Below are positions 50,286 through 63,611 of a stretch of 64,000 nt of DNA, piece by piece. The notes beneath the pieces are model-generated. The model was not told where the DNA came from, made no database searches, and saw nothing but the letters and a program-made list of their open reading frames with translations. Every line of letters begins with the position of its first letter. Within the stretch, counting starts at the first letter, position 1. This stretch comes from Asterias rubens (lineage: Eukaryota; Echinodermata; Asteroidea; Forcipulatida; Asteriidae): assembly GCF_902459465.1 (NCBI RefSeq), contig NC_047063.1, forward strand, positions 930,001 through 994,000, written 5' to 3'. Both the position numbers and the translations under genes were made by a program.

Positions 50286-50668
50286 TGTAAATTTCCAGAA
50301 GATTGCAGGGCTTGGAGCTCATAAAGTTCACTGGTGTAGAATATATTTAACAAGACCAGAGTCATAATGAGTCACACCTTTCTACAAAGCTCAATATCTA
50401 ACTGTTTTCCTTTAGATACTCAATTGAATGGAAAAAAAATATTTAAAAGACTTCCTCCAAGTCAAAACTTGAACATCATGCATGTTGTTTTACATACACA
50501 GTGAGGTACTATCATTCAAACGAGGAGAAAAAAAAGGGGAAAAAAAATCTCAAACATTGTTCGGTCACAAGTTTACTGAATTTAATCCGAATGCTAAAAT
50601 AAATGGCCTCGGGCCTGTGGCCTGTTTAAAAATATGCGTTGCTATCCTTTGGTAACTCTGAAGGGATC

Positions 50669-53600
50669 TCAACGACGCCATGTAGAGTCAATGCTCTGCT
50701 TCCCTTTTTTGCCTGAAGGTGATGGAGTCTTCTTGCTCGGTCTGCTTACTCCAACAGAATTCGTACTAGCCTTAAAACGAATAAATGAAACAAACTTGGG
50801 TGGAACACAAACTCACCACTGTCCCTAACAACAATTTGTTAATGTCACACCTCTTCGAGGACCACAAACCTCACTAGGTTGCATATTATATCAAAATACA
50901 CAAAGTTTCAAACTCTGGCGTTACCACAAAGCCCATGTGACTGTATCTTTACCATGCCAAGTTTCAAATCATAATCATGTACATGTCATTACTGCGTCAT
51001 TACTGCGAACCATACTAGATTGTATCTCCACCATGCAAAGTTCCAAATCCTACTCATGTACATGGTGTCACTGTAAACCATACAAAATTGCATCTCCACC
51101 ATGCAACGTTTCAAGTCCTACTTATGTACATGGTGTCACTGCGAACCATACTAGATTGTATCTCCACCATGCAAAGTTCCAAATCCTACTCATGTACATG
51201 GTGTTACTGCAAACCTTAGGTGCCTTGTCAACACCTCCAAGCCGTTCCATTCCGCGTGCATTCTGCAGAAGTCCACAAATTGTACATGGTGTCACTGTAA
51301 ACCATACAAAATTGCATCTCCACCATGCAACGTTTCAAATCCTACTCATGTACATGGTGTTACTGCAAACCTTAGGTGCCTTGTCAACACCTCCAAGCCG
51401 TTCCATTCCGCGTGCATTCTGCAGAAGTCCACAAATTTTTGTAACAAAACAGATCCACGGCCAGGTCGGCTCATTTACTTGTCAATAAACATGAATATTC
51501 CGGCGGCTCCGCAAAGCGACTGGTCGGCTATTACGAGGACAAGTTTATTTAAACATCCATAGCATGATTACCAAAGCGGCTCTGCGGACTTGCTGACCAG
51601 CGGAACCGCTGAGTAACGCAGGTGGTGAACAATGGCTTTACTTCTGTAGAGCAAAATGCGAAGTGAGGGTGGATGTGTTACTAAAAGCCATTTTTTCAAT
51701 GTGTGATTTTTAAGACTGGTCATCACATGACCTGTCTAGCTGGATGTTTAAGCTGATCTGACTCTGTTCTGTATACATGCACATAAATTGTAACTATGTT
51801 AAGCCATGGGTCCTAGCTCCTAGCATGGTTCAGCTAGCTCTATAGCAATTTAAAACATCATTTCTCTGTGATTACAATAATCACGCCGTGTTTCATAGTG
51901 TCTCGCCAACAAACTTGACTTCCTAAACAATGAATCGTAGCCTACTCCCATTACCATGCATCGATCACATTATCAATGACCCATCCACAGTGTATTGTGC
52001 AAAAAGACCGCTAACTGCAGTTCATCCTAAATAAAATTAAAAAACACCAAATGCTTATGGCCAATGTGTAACGTGTTATCCATTGTGTACATGCACAAAT
52101 GTTTTAGTTCGGCCTCTGGCTGAGAAAACCGTCTTTTTTTTAACTGTGAATAAACCATTTCAAATCAAATCAAATCAGAAAATTGAAATGCAGCAACAAC
52201 AACAAAAGCGCAAAATTGATACAATATTAAACTTGCATGAATTTGAGTGGCAAATATTTGACATCAAGTAAAACTTGACTTTTTTAAATTTTTAGTAAGC
52301 AATTTATTTGGTGATGATTACTCATAAAGTGGTGAACGTTATGCTTTTCAAAAATACAAGCCAGTTCTGTACCTCTTGAATGCCTGTTGGTCTGATGTCT
52401 TTTTTAGATATCAGTGGCATCCAGAATGATTTTACAACTGCAATAATAACAGGGATGCTTCTTGCAAGCATTGGTAAGCATTGGATGCCTCTGGAATGTT
52501 GAGTTTCAAAGTTGCCGGTTTGGTTGACTATAGTGTTTAAACATGTAGCGGGCGATTAACACATGAGCAGGAGGGTCAGCTGGCACACCCAACATGCATG
52601 GTGTAATGGTCTTGTCAGTGCGGCCTGTCTGCTTCCAGGACAATGGTATTCACGAGTTGAAAAAGTATTATTCTGGGGAGAGCAAGGCCGGTCCGTGTCC
52701 AAGCCGCTGATATTCATGACCTGAAAACTTATAACTTGTTTATTCATGAGACTTATTGTTATACCAACAACAGAGCCCGGCATGGATAGCTCATTAAACT
52801 TCGCCGTGCTTCAACGCACATGGCCTTTCTTCAGCAGACTGTCCAAGGTCCTCAGCAACGGTGGTATTTGCTGTCCAGCCCGCGACTTGTCTGTGGAGGA
52901 ACGCTCGGGAGGTCTTGACAAGGCGCCTTACTACATTGTATTCTAGCCATACTAAGTTTCAAATCCAGTTTACGAATTGAGTATCAAAAACTAAACCAGT
53001 CGGGTCACATTGCCAAATCCGTTGACTAGCACACAAACATTTTATGCGACAAAAGGAAGGCTACCCTAAAATGCAAAAAGTATACATTGCCATAACATAT
53101 CTACATACCTGCATCTTTCTGTACTTGTCTTTAAGGTCCACACAGGTCCGTCCTGGTAGAAACTCGTAGCTCCAGAGAATGCTGTTCCAATTCTTGCCTT
53201 TCTTGGCAACACCATGCTTGAGATTCATAACTTCCTCTTCTGTGAAGTTTTGACGCTTTCGTCTTGTTGGAGTACATGTGGATGATGAGGGTGATGACCA
53301 TTTTGGCTATTGACAAAAATGAGTTTTAATCAATAAACTGCAATGAATCTCCCAACCAGAAATGCAAGATTTTTTAAAGTCCTTAAATTCTGGTCCTCCA
53401 CTTGTGTCAACCTTTGCACAGGCCTATTGCAAAGCAATTAGTAAAAAGTGAACATTTACGGTCAATATTAGGACTTTTCATTTGCGCAAAACAATGGATT
53501 CCCATTCTAAATGTTGACAAAACAACATTAGGGCTAAGTAGCTCAACAAGCAGAGCGCCACTATGCTAAAACAGAGGTTGCTTTTTTCAACCTAAAAATA

Positions 53601-56600
53601 AACATTTACCCAGTTTCCCTGGTGGTTTACTGCTTGATATTTAAAATAAAAAGTTCATCCCCCGTAATGTGATCCCTGTGCTGCCACTTCCCAGGCTGTA
53701 TTAAGACTTGGGTGTGATCCCTAGCAGTTACAGGCTTCTGACTGGCTTACAAAGCAAATATATTGACCATAGGTAGTTGCAAAGTAGCCCTGGCGGTCTT
53801 ACACTTTGTATTATCCTATTCCTACAGTCCTGGATATCAGGGTCTATTTCTGGGGCGAAAAAAATTCAAAGCTTCATAACTCAAATCTTACCTGCAAGAA
53901 GCCACTAATTTCAACAGATTCACATTCCATGGCAACATACACTTCTGCGGTGGGTTTTGGTGGCCATATATTCTTAACAAATACGTCATTTTTGTAAAAA
54001 ATAATGCAGTTCCCAGCGTTAAAGAATTCCTGTTTTTTATCGTATTCTCACAGTCTGCAGTCATCATGTCTGCAGTGCGTACGCAAAACGCACGCATGAA
54101 TATATTACGATGAGTGTGCGTGTTAATGCTGTGCAGTCAAGATACAGTGACCAAGAATTAAGCGCGTCTTGCAACTTACGTCTTGCACGCGGATGTATAC
54201 AAGTACGCACGGCAGCATGACTGTGAGAATGCGATCAAAATGGGAATTTTGTAACATTGGGAGCTGCATTATTTCACAAAAATTATGGATTTGTGAGGAA
54301 TATATGACCACTAAAACCCACCGCAAAAAAATGTATGCTGCCATGGAATGTGAATCTGTTGAGATTAGTGGCTTCTTGCAGATAAGATTTGAGTTATGAA
54401 GCTTTGAAAATTTCCCGCCCCAGAAACGGGCCCTATTATGTAGGACTCTGTATCTGTGCGCAGAGGAAGAGTCCTATATAGGGGCAAGTTAGTTGGTAGA
54501 GTGCTGGAACAAATATCTGGATAAGCAGGTTCAAAACCCACTCTAGTAAATTTTGCTTTATTCAACCCAAAATTGAATTTGACAGGAAACTTACACACAC
54601 ACATAAATAAAAAAACAGGGAACAAATACAAAACTTCTCAAGTTGTACAAATTTCAATTAATGTTATGTTATAAGTGATGCCTCTGAATTTGTTTCCACA
54701 AAGAAGTGTAGGTTAAAACACCATTCATAAATACCCCAGTTTCTTTACTCCTATTTGTGGAGAGCGCGTCACATGGGTGTGCAAAAACCTTTTGTAAATG
54801 CACACTGGTGCTCTGTTTATGCACACTGAGCTGGCTTCCGCATGTCGGGCGCCCAAGATTATCACGGGGAACGTGCAAATCATAGCTATCAGCGCGTAAT
54901 CTAAGCGCGCGCGTGTACACACAACCCACGCGCATCGAACAGATTCTTCACAAAGATTTGGAAAAAAATATTTCAAACCTCGAATTTTCAATTGTTAAAG
55001 TGTCTATAACTGTATTTGTTTCTGTTTTTTAACAAAAGGGCATTTATGAATGGGAATAAAAGAGTAGTGATTCGTTCTTCAACGTCCGTTTAAAACCTTG
55101 CAGGGTTGTCGCCGTGCGATAAAGGCCCTCGCCTTATCACACAACCGCCGACCCTGCCGGCTTTAAACGTACATTAAAGAACTCATCGCTACCCTTTTAT
55201 TCCCTTAATAATATTATAAGATTTATTGATAAAAACATGCCCTGAAGTAAGAATGTGTTTAGCCATCAGAAGGTTTGACAAACGAAAATAAATCTAAAAA
55301 ATATTCTCACAGCTTCTTGCTTGCATCGCCTTTCTAAGCTCTTGTGTAAAGTAGGGGTGGTGGCATGTGGGCATCGTTTAGTTCTTGAAGCAGTACGAAC
55401 TCTTCTTGACAAGGAAGTGCACGTAGAAGTTGTATCTGCAGAGGTGTTTGCCTTACTTTCAGGGGAGGAATCTAAACCTAAACAAATAACAAGGAAATAA
55501 ACAAACAACTTGTTTAAAATTAACATGTTGTCTGTAGCACTAACTACATCATTTTGACTCAAAATATCTGGCTGTCATCAAGCCAACGCTCCACCACTTA
55601 TTGTGCTAAACTGCACGAGTCGGACAGTCAGTAAATACACAAATAAACATTAATCTTGAACACGTAGTACATGCTCATATTTATGCGCTAATATATATAT
55701 TAGTGAATTTTGACACGGTGTCCAAGATCCAGGATTTTTACCCTTCTTTGTTTTTAGCATTAGGTTACACATCAATTAACAGGAATCATGTTGAGAAAAA
55801 TACTAATATTTATCATATTATTTATTACAGTTGTATGGTATAAGAATCGGACCCAATATAAAAATTTGAGTTAAGACTACAGAGAATGAAATGGTTTGCC
55901 TATTCCTTGAAATCTCTTACAGTAAATTGTGACAGGTTCTACAAAAATGAGTCGCTTGACGCACAACTCACTCTCCAGTACAGGGCTGTTGAGTGATGGG
56001 AGGGTGAAATGCTTCTTTAGGGTCTATATTTTCACATTTTCTGGAAAAAAGACTTTGTTTTTGATCAATAAAGGTATATAAAAAATGTACTTTCTTTCAT
56101 CCCCTATACATCAATTGTAACATAATTTTTTTAACCAAATATCACACAAGTGTGTAAGATATGTCAAAATGAAGCTTGTTGTATGATCTTTTCAGCGATG
56201 TGTAAAACCCAATAAGTCAATTGTACCCCTTGTGACTCATTTTTACAGAGCCCATCACAAATTTGATTCACAGTCAGACCCGATTGATATTGGAGTTTGT
56301 TGTCTTCCATTTTGTCCTAATATGTATAGACCCATTGCACAACTCGAAGCACACTTGTTCGCGCATCTCTTTGGGGTCAAAACATGCACAAAAGGATGGT
56401 ACACATGTTTACACGCCCATTGGTGCGTAAACACGAGTACCATCCTTTGGAGCATGTTTTGACCCAAAGAGACTTAGTGTCTATATTCTCCTGAATACGA
56501 GCAGAGAATGTTGTTCGAAACATCATGACCAAACTGGCTCTTTTCAGAGCCAACACTCCCTCAAAAGAGATTTTACACATGGTTGTACCCGCAAGCCTAC

Positions 56601-59600
56601 TATTTATTTTTATACTCATAGTTACTGTTAGGATGCGCTTTGCAATTGTGCAATTGGTCTATACTCACTGTGTTTCTGAATCAACCGTCCTCGTTGTACT
56701 TCTTTTTGTATCCTTCTCTGGAGGTCTTGATGTTCAAAGCATGTGTGTATACTCTTCTCAAGAGTGTATATGTAGTTCTGACTGTGCAACAATGGTCCGT
56801 TGACAGGCGGGGCACAGCCTGCTCAAAAGGAACACACAGCTTTAGTTTCTTCATTTGCTCATGGAGGGGAGAAATATATTAGAAAATTTACAGGCTCCGG
56901 GCCTACTAAGATGGGAATCTAACCCAGGAAATCCATCTTCCAGAGAGCCGCTACACCATCAAGTTGTAAGTGGCCAGTTTGAATTCTGTAACTGGGCACC
57001 AAGAACAATTTAATGCTGTAGATGTCATAATAGCTATTGTGACAAGAACATTATTATTTTGTTTTTTCTTTTACATTGATGTGTATTACAGACCTGAAAT
57101 ATTAAGGGGGTAAAGTCATTTTCATTTAGCAAAGGGCACTTGAATTCCATCGGAAAATCTTAAAAGTCTATGAAAAACTGTTGTATGGGCACCAAGGCCA
57201 CGACCAAGACCAGGGACAATAAAAGCCAAGGCCTCCAAGTGATTCCATGTCTTTTAATATGCCCTGAATTAGAGATCAAGAAGGTTTAAGTTAGTAATAA
57301 CGGTTAGAACAAATCACAGTTCAATAAGTGTTGTAAGCTTTATACAAACCTGGGCATTCTGGTAAGGGGTTGAGAATCACTGAACAATTTGCAGACCTTT
57401 TACCTTAAGAATGATAAAATAATCAAAGTACAAGGTCATTATGAGGCATTCAACTTTGGGTCCTATTTTTCATGGCTCAGTACGTGCTAGGCTTACCACA
57501 CCAGGAAGGAAATTTCAAGGGGGCAAGGCCTTTTTCCTTTAGCAAAGGGCACTTGAATTCAAATCACTTTGAGAGCCACTGATTATAAAATTATGCTTTG
57601 AAGTGACGTAACTTCACTGGAAGTTTGTGTAATCTTCGGCTGAGTCAACTCCGAAACTAGTCTCGAGTAAGAAGATGCATTATGAACTGAATGCTTCCGT
57701 TAAAAACTGTCATTGCTTCGATGAGCTGGCAAATCCCGACGTTGACGAGAAGGATTTCCACTTGTGTAATATCAACAAGTTGGACTCTTGGTTTAAAAAG
57801 CTATATCTGAGGCAGTGAAACTGATAGGTTGTATCGATTGTATGACTCTCGCTATCCAACTCCATCTCGTTGTGTTCGGGATTTTGTGTGAAGTTAGGCA
57901 ACCTTCTTGAATGCCTTGGGAACCTGTCTTAATTGTGTGACAGGTGCTGTAGGGACTCTGAACATGATGTTTTTCCAAGTCAATGCGGACTTGTCATCTT
58001 TATTCTGACTCTTCATTTTATTTGGTCCTGCTGATCTGACCCAACCAGTAGTTTGGTTAACCCTACGTAACTTTTCGGAAGAACTACTTGCGCCACAAAT
58101 TAGAATTGCAAAATGCTTTATTTACAGTTTGATACATGGACTGCTGGCTGTTGATTTGTTTCTTTTCTTGGTCAGCTGGGATTGAATGCTTACCTTGGTT
58201 GCTGACAGAACCGCACTGTTCGGAGGGCATCTCATCAGGTACAGGGTCCTGCAATGAAAAGTGTTTCAAAGTGTCACAAACACAAACAGCTAGCTAATGT
58301 TTTCAAGGCAAAACATACTTTTGTTATTTGGAATCTTTTGTTTAAACCTAACTAAATTAAGGCCTAGATCTATAATAATATAATATAACCCGTAGAATTC
58401 TGAGGGAACCCAAGACCAATCAACAAACTAAGTCTGCAGTTGATATGCAAAGTCCATCTCAAGTTAACAAAAAAAGAAAAAATTGTTGTTTTAGCCGCAA
58501 TGAGCTCGACATTGTGACCAAAGGGGTTCAAGAACCGCAGGCTTCTGGGGGGAATCCAATGAGCAATTCACACATCAAGTTTTAAGTAGACATTTCAGTT
58601 ATAATTCGAGTTATAATTTGCATGCACCCACACACACAAGCTTGTATACGCCTGCAACCGTGGACCTGCCAATATTGTCCCTCTTTTGTTTATACCTTAA
58701 CTTTTTTGCAACAGCGCCCATTGGTTTTGTACACATTTTCCAAATCTGGACCTTTCCTGAACCTGTGGACCCTTTTGTCATTTTTTGTTATTGGTCCCTG
58801 GTTTGAATGTGTATACCTATTACACACACAAACCTTTTTTAATTTGTACTATATGGTCAGTGCCATTAGTTGGATGCAAAAAAACCAATAAAATAACACC
58901 AAATGTGACAGAATGGTCAAAATATTGTCAGCATTTCACAAATCTGGCAAAATTTAACTTAAAAAATAGTATAAGCTGTTGCAAACTGCTTACCAGCCAA
59001 AAGGACCTATAGTATAAATGCAAACAATAATAAATTGGCTGACGTTTTGACCTTTAACTGAAAGATTTGATTTTCACCTCTTGAAGCTGCTGCACTCCTA
59101 ACTCTCTGAAAGACTCTGCATTTGAAACCTGGGAGTGGGAGGATGGTCTGAGCTTCTTGGAGTTCGTTGTCTTCACTTTAGCTGTGTGAACTACATCAAC
59201 AGATGTACAAGTCTAAAATGATATCAATACATGAAAAGAGAACTTAAAAAGGAAACTGCAAGAGTGGTTTTCAATAGGTCTATCTATATTTGCGGTTGAC
59301 GATCTTCCCTTTCCATTACAACCCAATTTCTTACTCTTCACATTGCCGTAACCAAACCATAATAGGGTTTGCCCCTTTTAAGTGACTTGCCAGCAGGACC
59401 ATTCACCTTGTAATTTCACTGGTCTGTTATCTTGTTGCCTTTTCACTTGTCCATACTTCACATTTTTTAATAGGGATGCTTTCCAACACTGATATCCTGC
59501 CAGACCAGTTAGTGAGAAGTGTGACTGGCCCTTTGGGGTTTCAGCTAGCATTTGGCCACTGAACCACTGTTGAAAGTTCACTCACATGTTGTAACACCTT

Positions 59601-62124
59601 AATGAGCTTCAATCAATAATTACAGGAAGGCCTACCTTTTTCTGTTCAAGAATTTGAACTCCGCAGATCCGGTCTTTTTTTGTCCATGTTGGCCCGTTAT
59701 TCTTTTCGCTGAACACAGCCTCCCCCAACATATGTTGGCTTAGTCTCACATTATTTCTTTTTTCGGTCTTCTTTTTCTTTGGGGTCAACACTTTAGATCT
59801 TTCGGTATGGCACTCCTCTTCCAAACACGAAACTACAGAAATGGAAAATATCACTTAATTGCAGGCTATCACAGGTTTTTCAAAGTTGTTTTGGGGTGGG
59901 AATATCACTGTATACCCATCAGCCAGTGTCTTAGCCAGGAATTTGGAAAGTGGGAGTGCAAACTGAATAAGTGGGAGTGCAACCTAAAATCACTACAAAA
60001 AAATAGAAACGTGTGCGTAGCACACAACACGACCGCGCAGCGCCAAGTCTGTCTCACACCCCCCCCCCCCCTCTTCTTAAGGGCCCTGGAAGCATTTCTG
60101 GTACCTATTTCTGTTACAAGTAAACTATTTTGATTAAATTTTTGGGTTTTTTTCAACTCGAAAATGAGAGGCTTTAAAGCACAGATATTATAAAGGTGAT
60201 CGACGTCCACTATACATAATTAAACTCTATAAAATGTGTCTGGGTCAATAGGCCAGTTCAAAGCAGTTACTTGGACCATGGAGCTGCGCTTGGACCCATT
60301 TAGCCTGAAATGGTTCAAAAGCGATCAAATAATGCAGTACAAGTTTGCTGTCAACAAAATATTTTTTGGCATGTGTTACTCTTGACACAAAATTTTGCTT
60401 AAAGACTAAACAAAAATGGAGAGGTATTGAAGAAGTTCAGAGTTATCATTTACTAATGTTAATTTTCTATCCATTCTTGTCCATTCGATTTCAGAACTAT
60501 AGGCCTAAGGTCAAGAAGCTGATAATAGTTTTTGTATTTAATTTAAACAAATCAATTAATTAATGTAAAATAATGATTCACACAAGTATTTGCAACCAAT
60601 CAAAATGCCAAGAGTGATTTACATGTACCATAATTGTTTGCTTAAATGTAAACTGACTGATCATGGTAATTAATATTTTCCTTTGTAATGTTTAGGTTTG
60701 TAACGTTTAAGTCTTATAGGTTGTTTAATTGTTGAAACTGGGTCAAAGGCAATTTGTAAACAGTCTGCGGAGAATAAAGAACAAACAGTTACGAAAGACA
60801 GTGCCATTTAAGTAGTTCCACTGGTCAAAAAACGTACCATGCATTGAAAAATACATTTGGGAGGTCTATCCCCCCCTACAGCAAAACCGACTTGAGATTT
60901 GAAAAGAAACATGAACCAGTTTTTGAACCTTTCGAGCGGAAAATAAACATCGTTTTGTCAACTGCATTAACACCCAAAAGATGCAAACATTGAAATCCAA
61001 AAAAGTCTCGATGTTTCAAACAAACTCTACAACGAACAAACGATGTGCCCTTGAATTTCTAGAAGGAAAAAAGATCGTCATGTTTGCCGCCGTCGAGTTG
61101 GGAAAAACTGCGGAACCAATCTACAAAGCAACTGCAGAATGTATGCGGTAAAAGGTGCACTGCGCCGCGTGTTACTCAGTTACCGATACTGACGTCATAG
61201 TAGAAAAATCCAGAGCGCGATAGTTTGTAGGATCGTGGAGATAAGATTGGTACCTAAAATAATCTGAACGAAAACGCGTGTGAATTCGCCTCTATCATAC
61301 CACGCGTGCATGGAGTTCATGCTGCCTGCTGATGACGGTCGATGACGACGACTGACTGTTAAAACGAAGTCTGCCTGTCTCGCTTGCGTTGTGTAATTTG
61401 CACGTGCGTTGTGTAATGTGTGGTTTGTGCGTTGTGTGGTCGCAATGTGGTCAGCGTGTTCGAGGCAACTTCGAGTGATTGTTTTATGGTTGCGTCGTTG
61501 AAATTTTGATTCAAAAGGAAGAAGGAAATCTGGTAAAACCAAATCTAATTTTACTCACTGCTGTTTAAACTGTTCAACAACAACAAAATAATAAAAGAAG
61601 TTCAGTAATTTTCACTGAAATTATTAGACAGCACGGCTTCACCCAAGCCGTGCATAAAAATTTTGCCCGTGTTTTCAGCCCAACTGGCCGTGCTAACACG
61701 GCGTGCACGGCTCGCTAGCTAACACGTTGCCATCAGCTAACAGTTGTATGGCTTCTGATTGGCTTATATGGTTAAAGTCACAAAGGCTCAATGGGTGTTC
61801 AACATGTGGGCCTCCACCCATATCTACAATACACACTCAGCATTCACGAAAGGAAGTAGACTCTGAAACCTTCTTAGAAGTTTTTTTTATGACACTGAAC
61901 AGGCTGGTCACTGTAGGATTTGAAACTCTGCGTGGTGGAATTACAATCAAGTGAGGTTCATAAAGAAACCAAGTAGTATAGGCCTCCATAATCTCTCTTA
62001 ATGAGTTGTGGTGAATCTGTGGATTGAGAACTCAGCAGTTTCAATTTGGATGTTCTGATCGTCATTGTAAATCCATACTGCGCCTTGAACACCCAGCAGG
62101 GTGGATATGTGCGCATTACAAGTC

Positions 62125-62174
<50 letters not shown>

Positions 62175-63611
62175 CTGATCAATCTGTTGAGCTTTCGAAA
62201 CACTGGTTTTTCTCAGATTCACCAAACTCATATGGAGAGATAATGTATATGGTAGTGTCTCAACCTTCTAGGAATGCCTTGGGAACCTGTCTTAATTGTG
62301 TGACAGGTGCTGTAGGGACTCTGAAAATGACTTCTTTCCAAGTCAATGCTGACTTTTCATCTTTATTCTGACTCTTCTTTTTATTTGGTCCTGCTGATCT
62401 GACACAACCAGTAGTTTGGTTAACCCTAAAGTAACTTTTTGGAAGAACATCTTGCGCCACTTTGTACAAATTAGGATTCCCTAATGCTCTATTTACAGTT
62501 TCATTAATGAGTGTTGAGTGTTTTTAATGGATGTGGGGGTTTTCTGGTTTTTTTCACCCCTTTAATTTTCTTTGTCCTTTTTGAAAATCCTATTTTGTAG
62601 TTTTTGTGTGCTTGGATCTAGTGTTTATTAAATGAATGTGCAATGTTTTACTGTGCAAATTTGTATCTTTAGTGCACTTCCGTAGATTGTTATTAGCTGG
62701 GATCCATGGGAGATCAGTGAGTTTTTCTCACTCAAAGGATTTCCCAGGATAAACAAGAAATAAATAAAATAAATGTACTGCTGGCTGTTGATTTGTTTTG
62801 TTTTCTTGGTCAGCTGGGATTAAATGCTTCATACCTTGGTTGCTAACAGAACCGCACTGTTCGGAGGGCATCTCATCGGGTACAGGGTCCTGCAATGAAA
62901 AGTGTTTCAAAGTGTCACAAACACAAACAGCTAGCTAATGTTTTCAAGGCAAAACATACTTTTGTTATTTGGAATTGTTTTTTGTTTTTTTTTCACCCGA
63001 ACTAAATCTAGGCCTAGATATATAATAATATAATATTACCTGTAGAAATTTTATTTTATTTTTAACAGTGGTGTAGCTTTTTTGTGATATCACTGAAAAA
63101 TTTGCAGCGATCATGTCCACAAAGAAAGAATAATCTATAAATTTTAATAATAATAAACAAAAGCCAAGCACCCATCCATGAAACGTGCTCCTGGGTGCTG
63201 ATTAATTTTTAAAAAAACACACACATCAAAATACATACAGGTATAAAATAAAACCTTAGAACCAATGGAAAAAATACAACAAAAAAACAATAAAATAACA
63301 CCAAATGTGACAAAATGGTAAAAATATTGTCAGCATTTCACAAATCTGGCAACAATTTTACTTAGAAAATAGAATGAGCTGTTGCAAACTGCTTACCAGC
63401 CAAAAGGATAGTATAAATGCACACAATAATAAATTGGCTGACGTTTTGACCTTTAACTGAAAGATTTGATTTTCACCTCTTGAAGCTGCTGCACTCCTAT
63501 CTCTCTGAAAGACTCTGCATTTGAAACCTGGGAGTGGGAGGATGGTCTGAGCTTCTTGGAATTTGTTGTCTTCACTTTAGCTGTGTGAACTACATCAACA
63601 GATGTACAAGT
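50669..63611 (-). CDS. TERB1: TERB1-like meiotic telomere protein, C-terminal part (5' end beyond window)
   Basis: Recovered exons, in transcription order: 63611-63477, 62889-62835, 62486 to about 62263 (duplicate block), 59832-59636, 59212-59078, 58248-58194, then 55477-55311, 53306-53109 and 50770-50669 with TGA. The exon at 53109-53306 encodes a Myb/SANT domain: RRKRQNFTEEEV, then NWNSILWSYEF and the telobox VDLKDKYRKM. The NWNSILWS form is the one I know from TERB1, which with TERB2 and MAJIN tethers meiotic telomeres to the nuclear envelope; TRF1/2 proteins are the alternative. The exon at 55311 is basic and Cys/His-containing (KRCPHATTP). The last exon gives a short basic tail ending STWRR. 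N-terminal armadillo repeats expected for TERB1 would lie to the right of the window. Which duplicate exons are used is unknown; several combinations stay in frame. Confidence 0.6.
50950..51440. repeat. Complex tandem repeat
   Basis: Repeats of CATGTACATGGTGTCACTG and ATCTCCACCATGCAA, including a larger duplicated unit (51219-51287 and 51374-51437). It directly precedes, in the intron, the last exon of the TERB1-like gene. An open frame of 183 codons across it is a by-product. Confidence 0.8.
52386..52476 (+). pseudogene. TMEM168-like exon 1 fragment
   Basis: About 90 bp match the exon 1 segment coding GLMSF-DISGIQND-TTAI-ML-ASIG; the closest relative is copy 4 at 46206-46292. A 3-base insertion is present and nothing recognisable flanks it. 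It lies antisense inside an intron of the TERB1-like gene, about 5.3 kb beyond copy 4, so the array once reached further or threw off a fragment. Confidence 0.8.
53836..54434. repeat. 600-bp foldback element in the TERB1-like gene
   Basis: Left arm (AGGGTCTATTTCTGGGGCG, then TTCAAAGCTTCATAACTC) and right arm (GAGTTATGAAGCTTTGAA, then CGCCCCAGAAACGGGCCCT) are long inverted copies, each about 270 bp. Confidence 0.8.
54475..54580 (+). mobile_element. tRNA-derived SINE, family 3
   Basis: GTTAGTTGGTAGAGTGCTGG head, a degraded B box (GGTTCAAAACCC) and a tail TTCAACCCAAAATT shared with 15290-15310. Confidence 0.6.
54723..55207. mobile_element. MITE-like element, same family as 39593-40091
   Basis: High identity along its full length with 39593-40091. 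It lies in the intron before the Myb exon of the TERB1-like gene. Confidence 0.75.
56374..56478. repeat. Short inverted repeat
   Basis: TCTTTGGGGTCAAAACATGC pairs with GCATGTTTTGACCCAAAGA; hairpin of about 105 bp. Confidence 0.7.
57890..59470. repeat. Segmental duplication, copy A (exon block of TERB1-like gene)
   Basis: The segment is repeated at 62262-63862 with high identity over exons and introns. It contains exons at 59078-59212, 58194-58248 and the broken 57903-58115. Copy B carries an extra approx. 250-bp insert near 62490-62760, and its homology stops at a MITE at 63863. Confidence 0.85.
57903..58115 (-). pseudogene. Decayed duplicate exon of the TERB1-like gene
   Basis: It aligns with the intact exon at 62263-62486 (NPNLYKVAQDVLPKSYF, then TWKEVIFRVPTAPVTQLRQ) but lacks seven bases near 58090, giving a frameshift and a stop (TAG) within a few codons. 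Its acceptor (AAAG|CA) and a donor-like GTT survive. The preceding exon (58194) can splice directly to 55477 and stay in frame (phase 1 to phase 1), so the gene could tolerate skipping it. Confidence 0.7.
60140..62255. other. Intron sequence between duplicated blocks of the TERB1-like gene
   Basis: No exon with good borders was found here. A diverged, CG-richer patch (61050-61545) has no supported frame. A C-run at 60058-60071 and the TTA microsatellite are the only clear features. Confidence 0.4.
62124..62174. repeat. (TTA)n microsatellite
   Basis: About 17 uninterrupted trinucleotide units. Open frames across it (poly-Asn, Ile or Tyr) are artefacts. Confidence 0.95.

Noticed and set aside
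50937-51488. 183-codon open frame
   Set aside because: It is built from tandem repeats, has no splice or homology support, and lies antisense in an intron.
61195-61542. 115-codon minus-strand frame as a possible N-terminal exon of the TERB1-like gene
   Set aside because: No splice borders in phase with 59832 and no similarity to known domains.
62024-62371. Open frames with runs of Tyr, Ile or Asn
   Set aside because: Produced by the TTA microsatellite on both strands.
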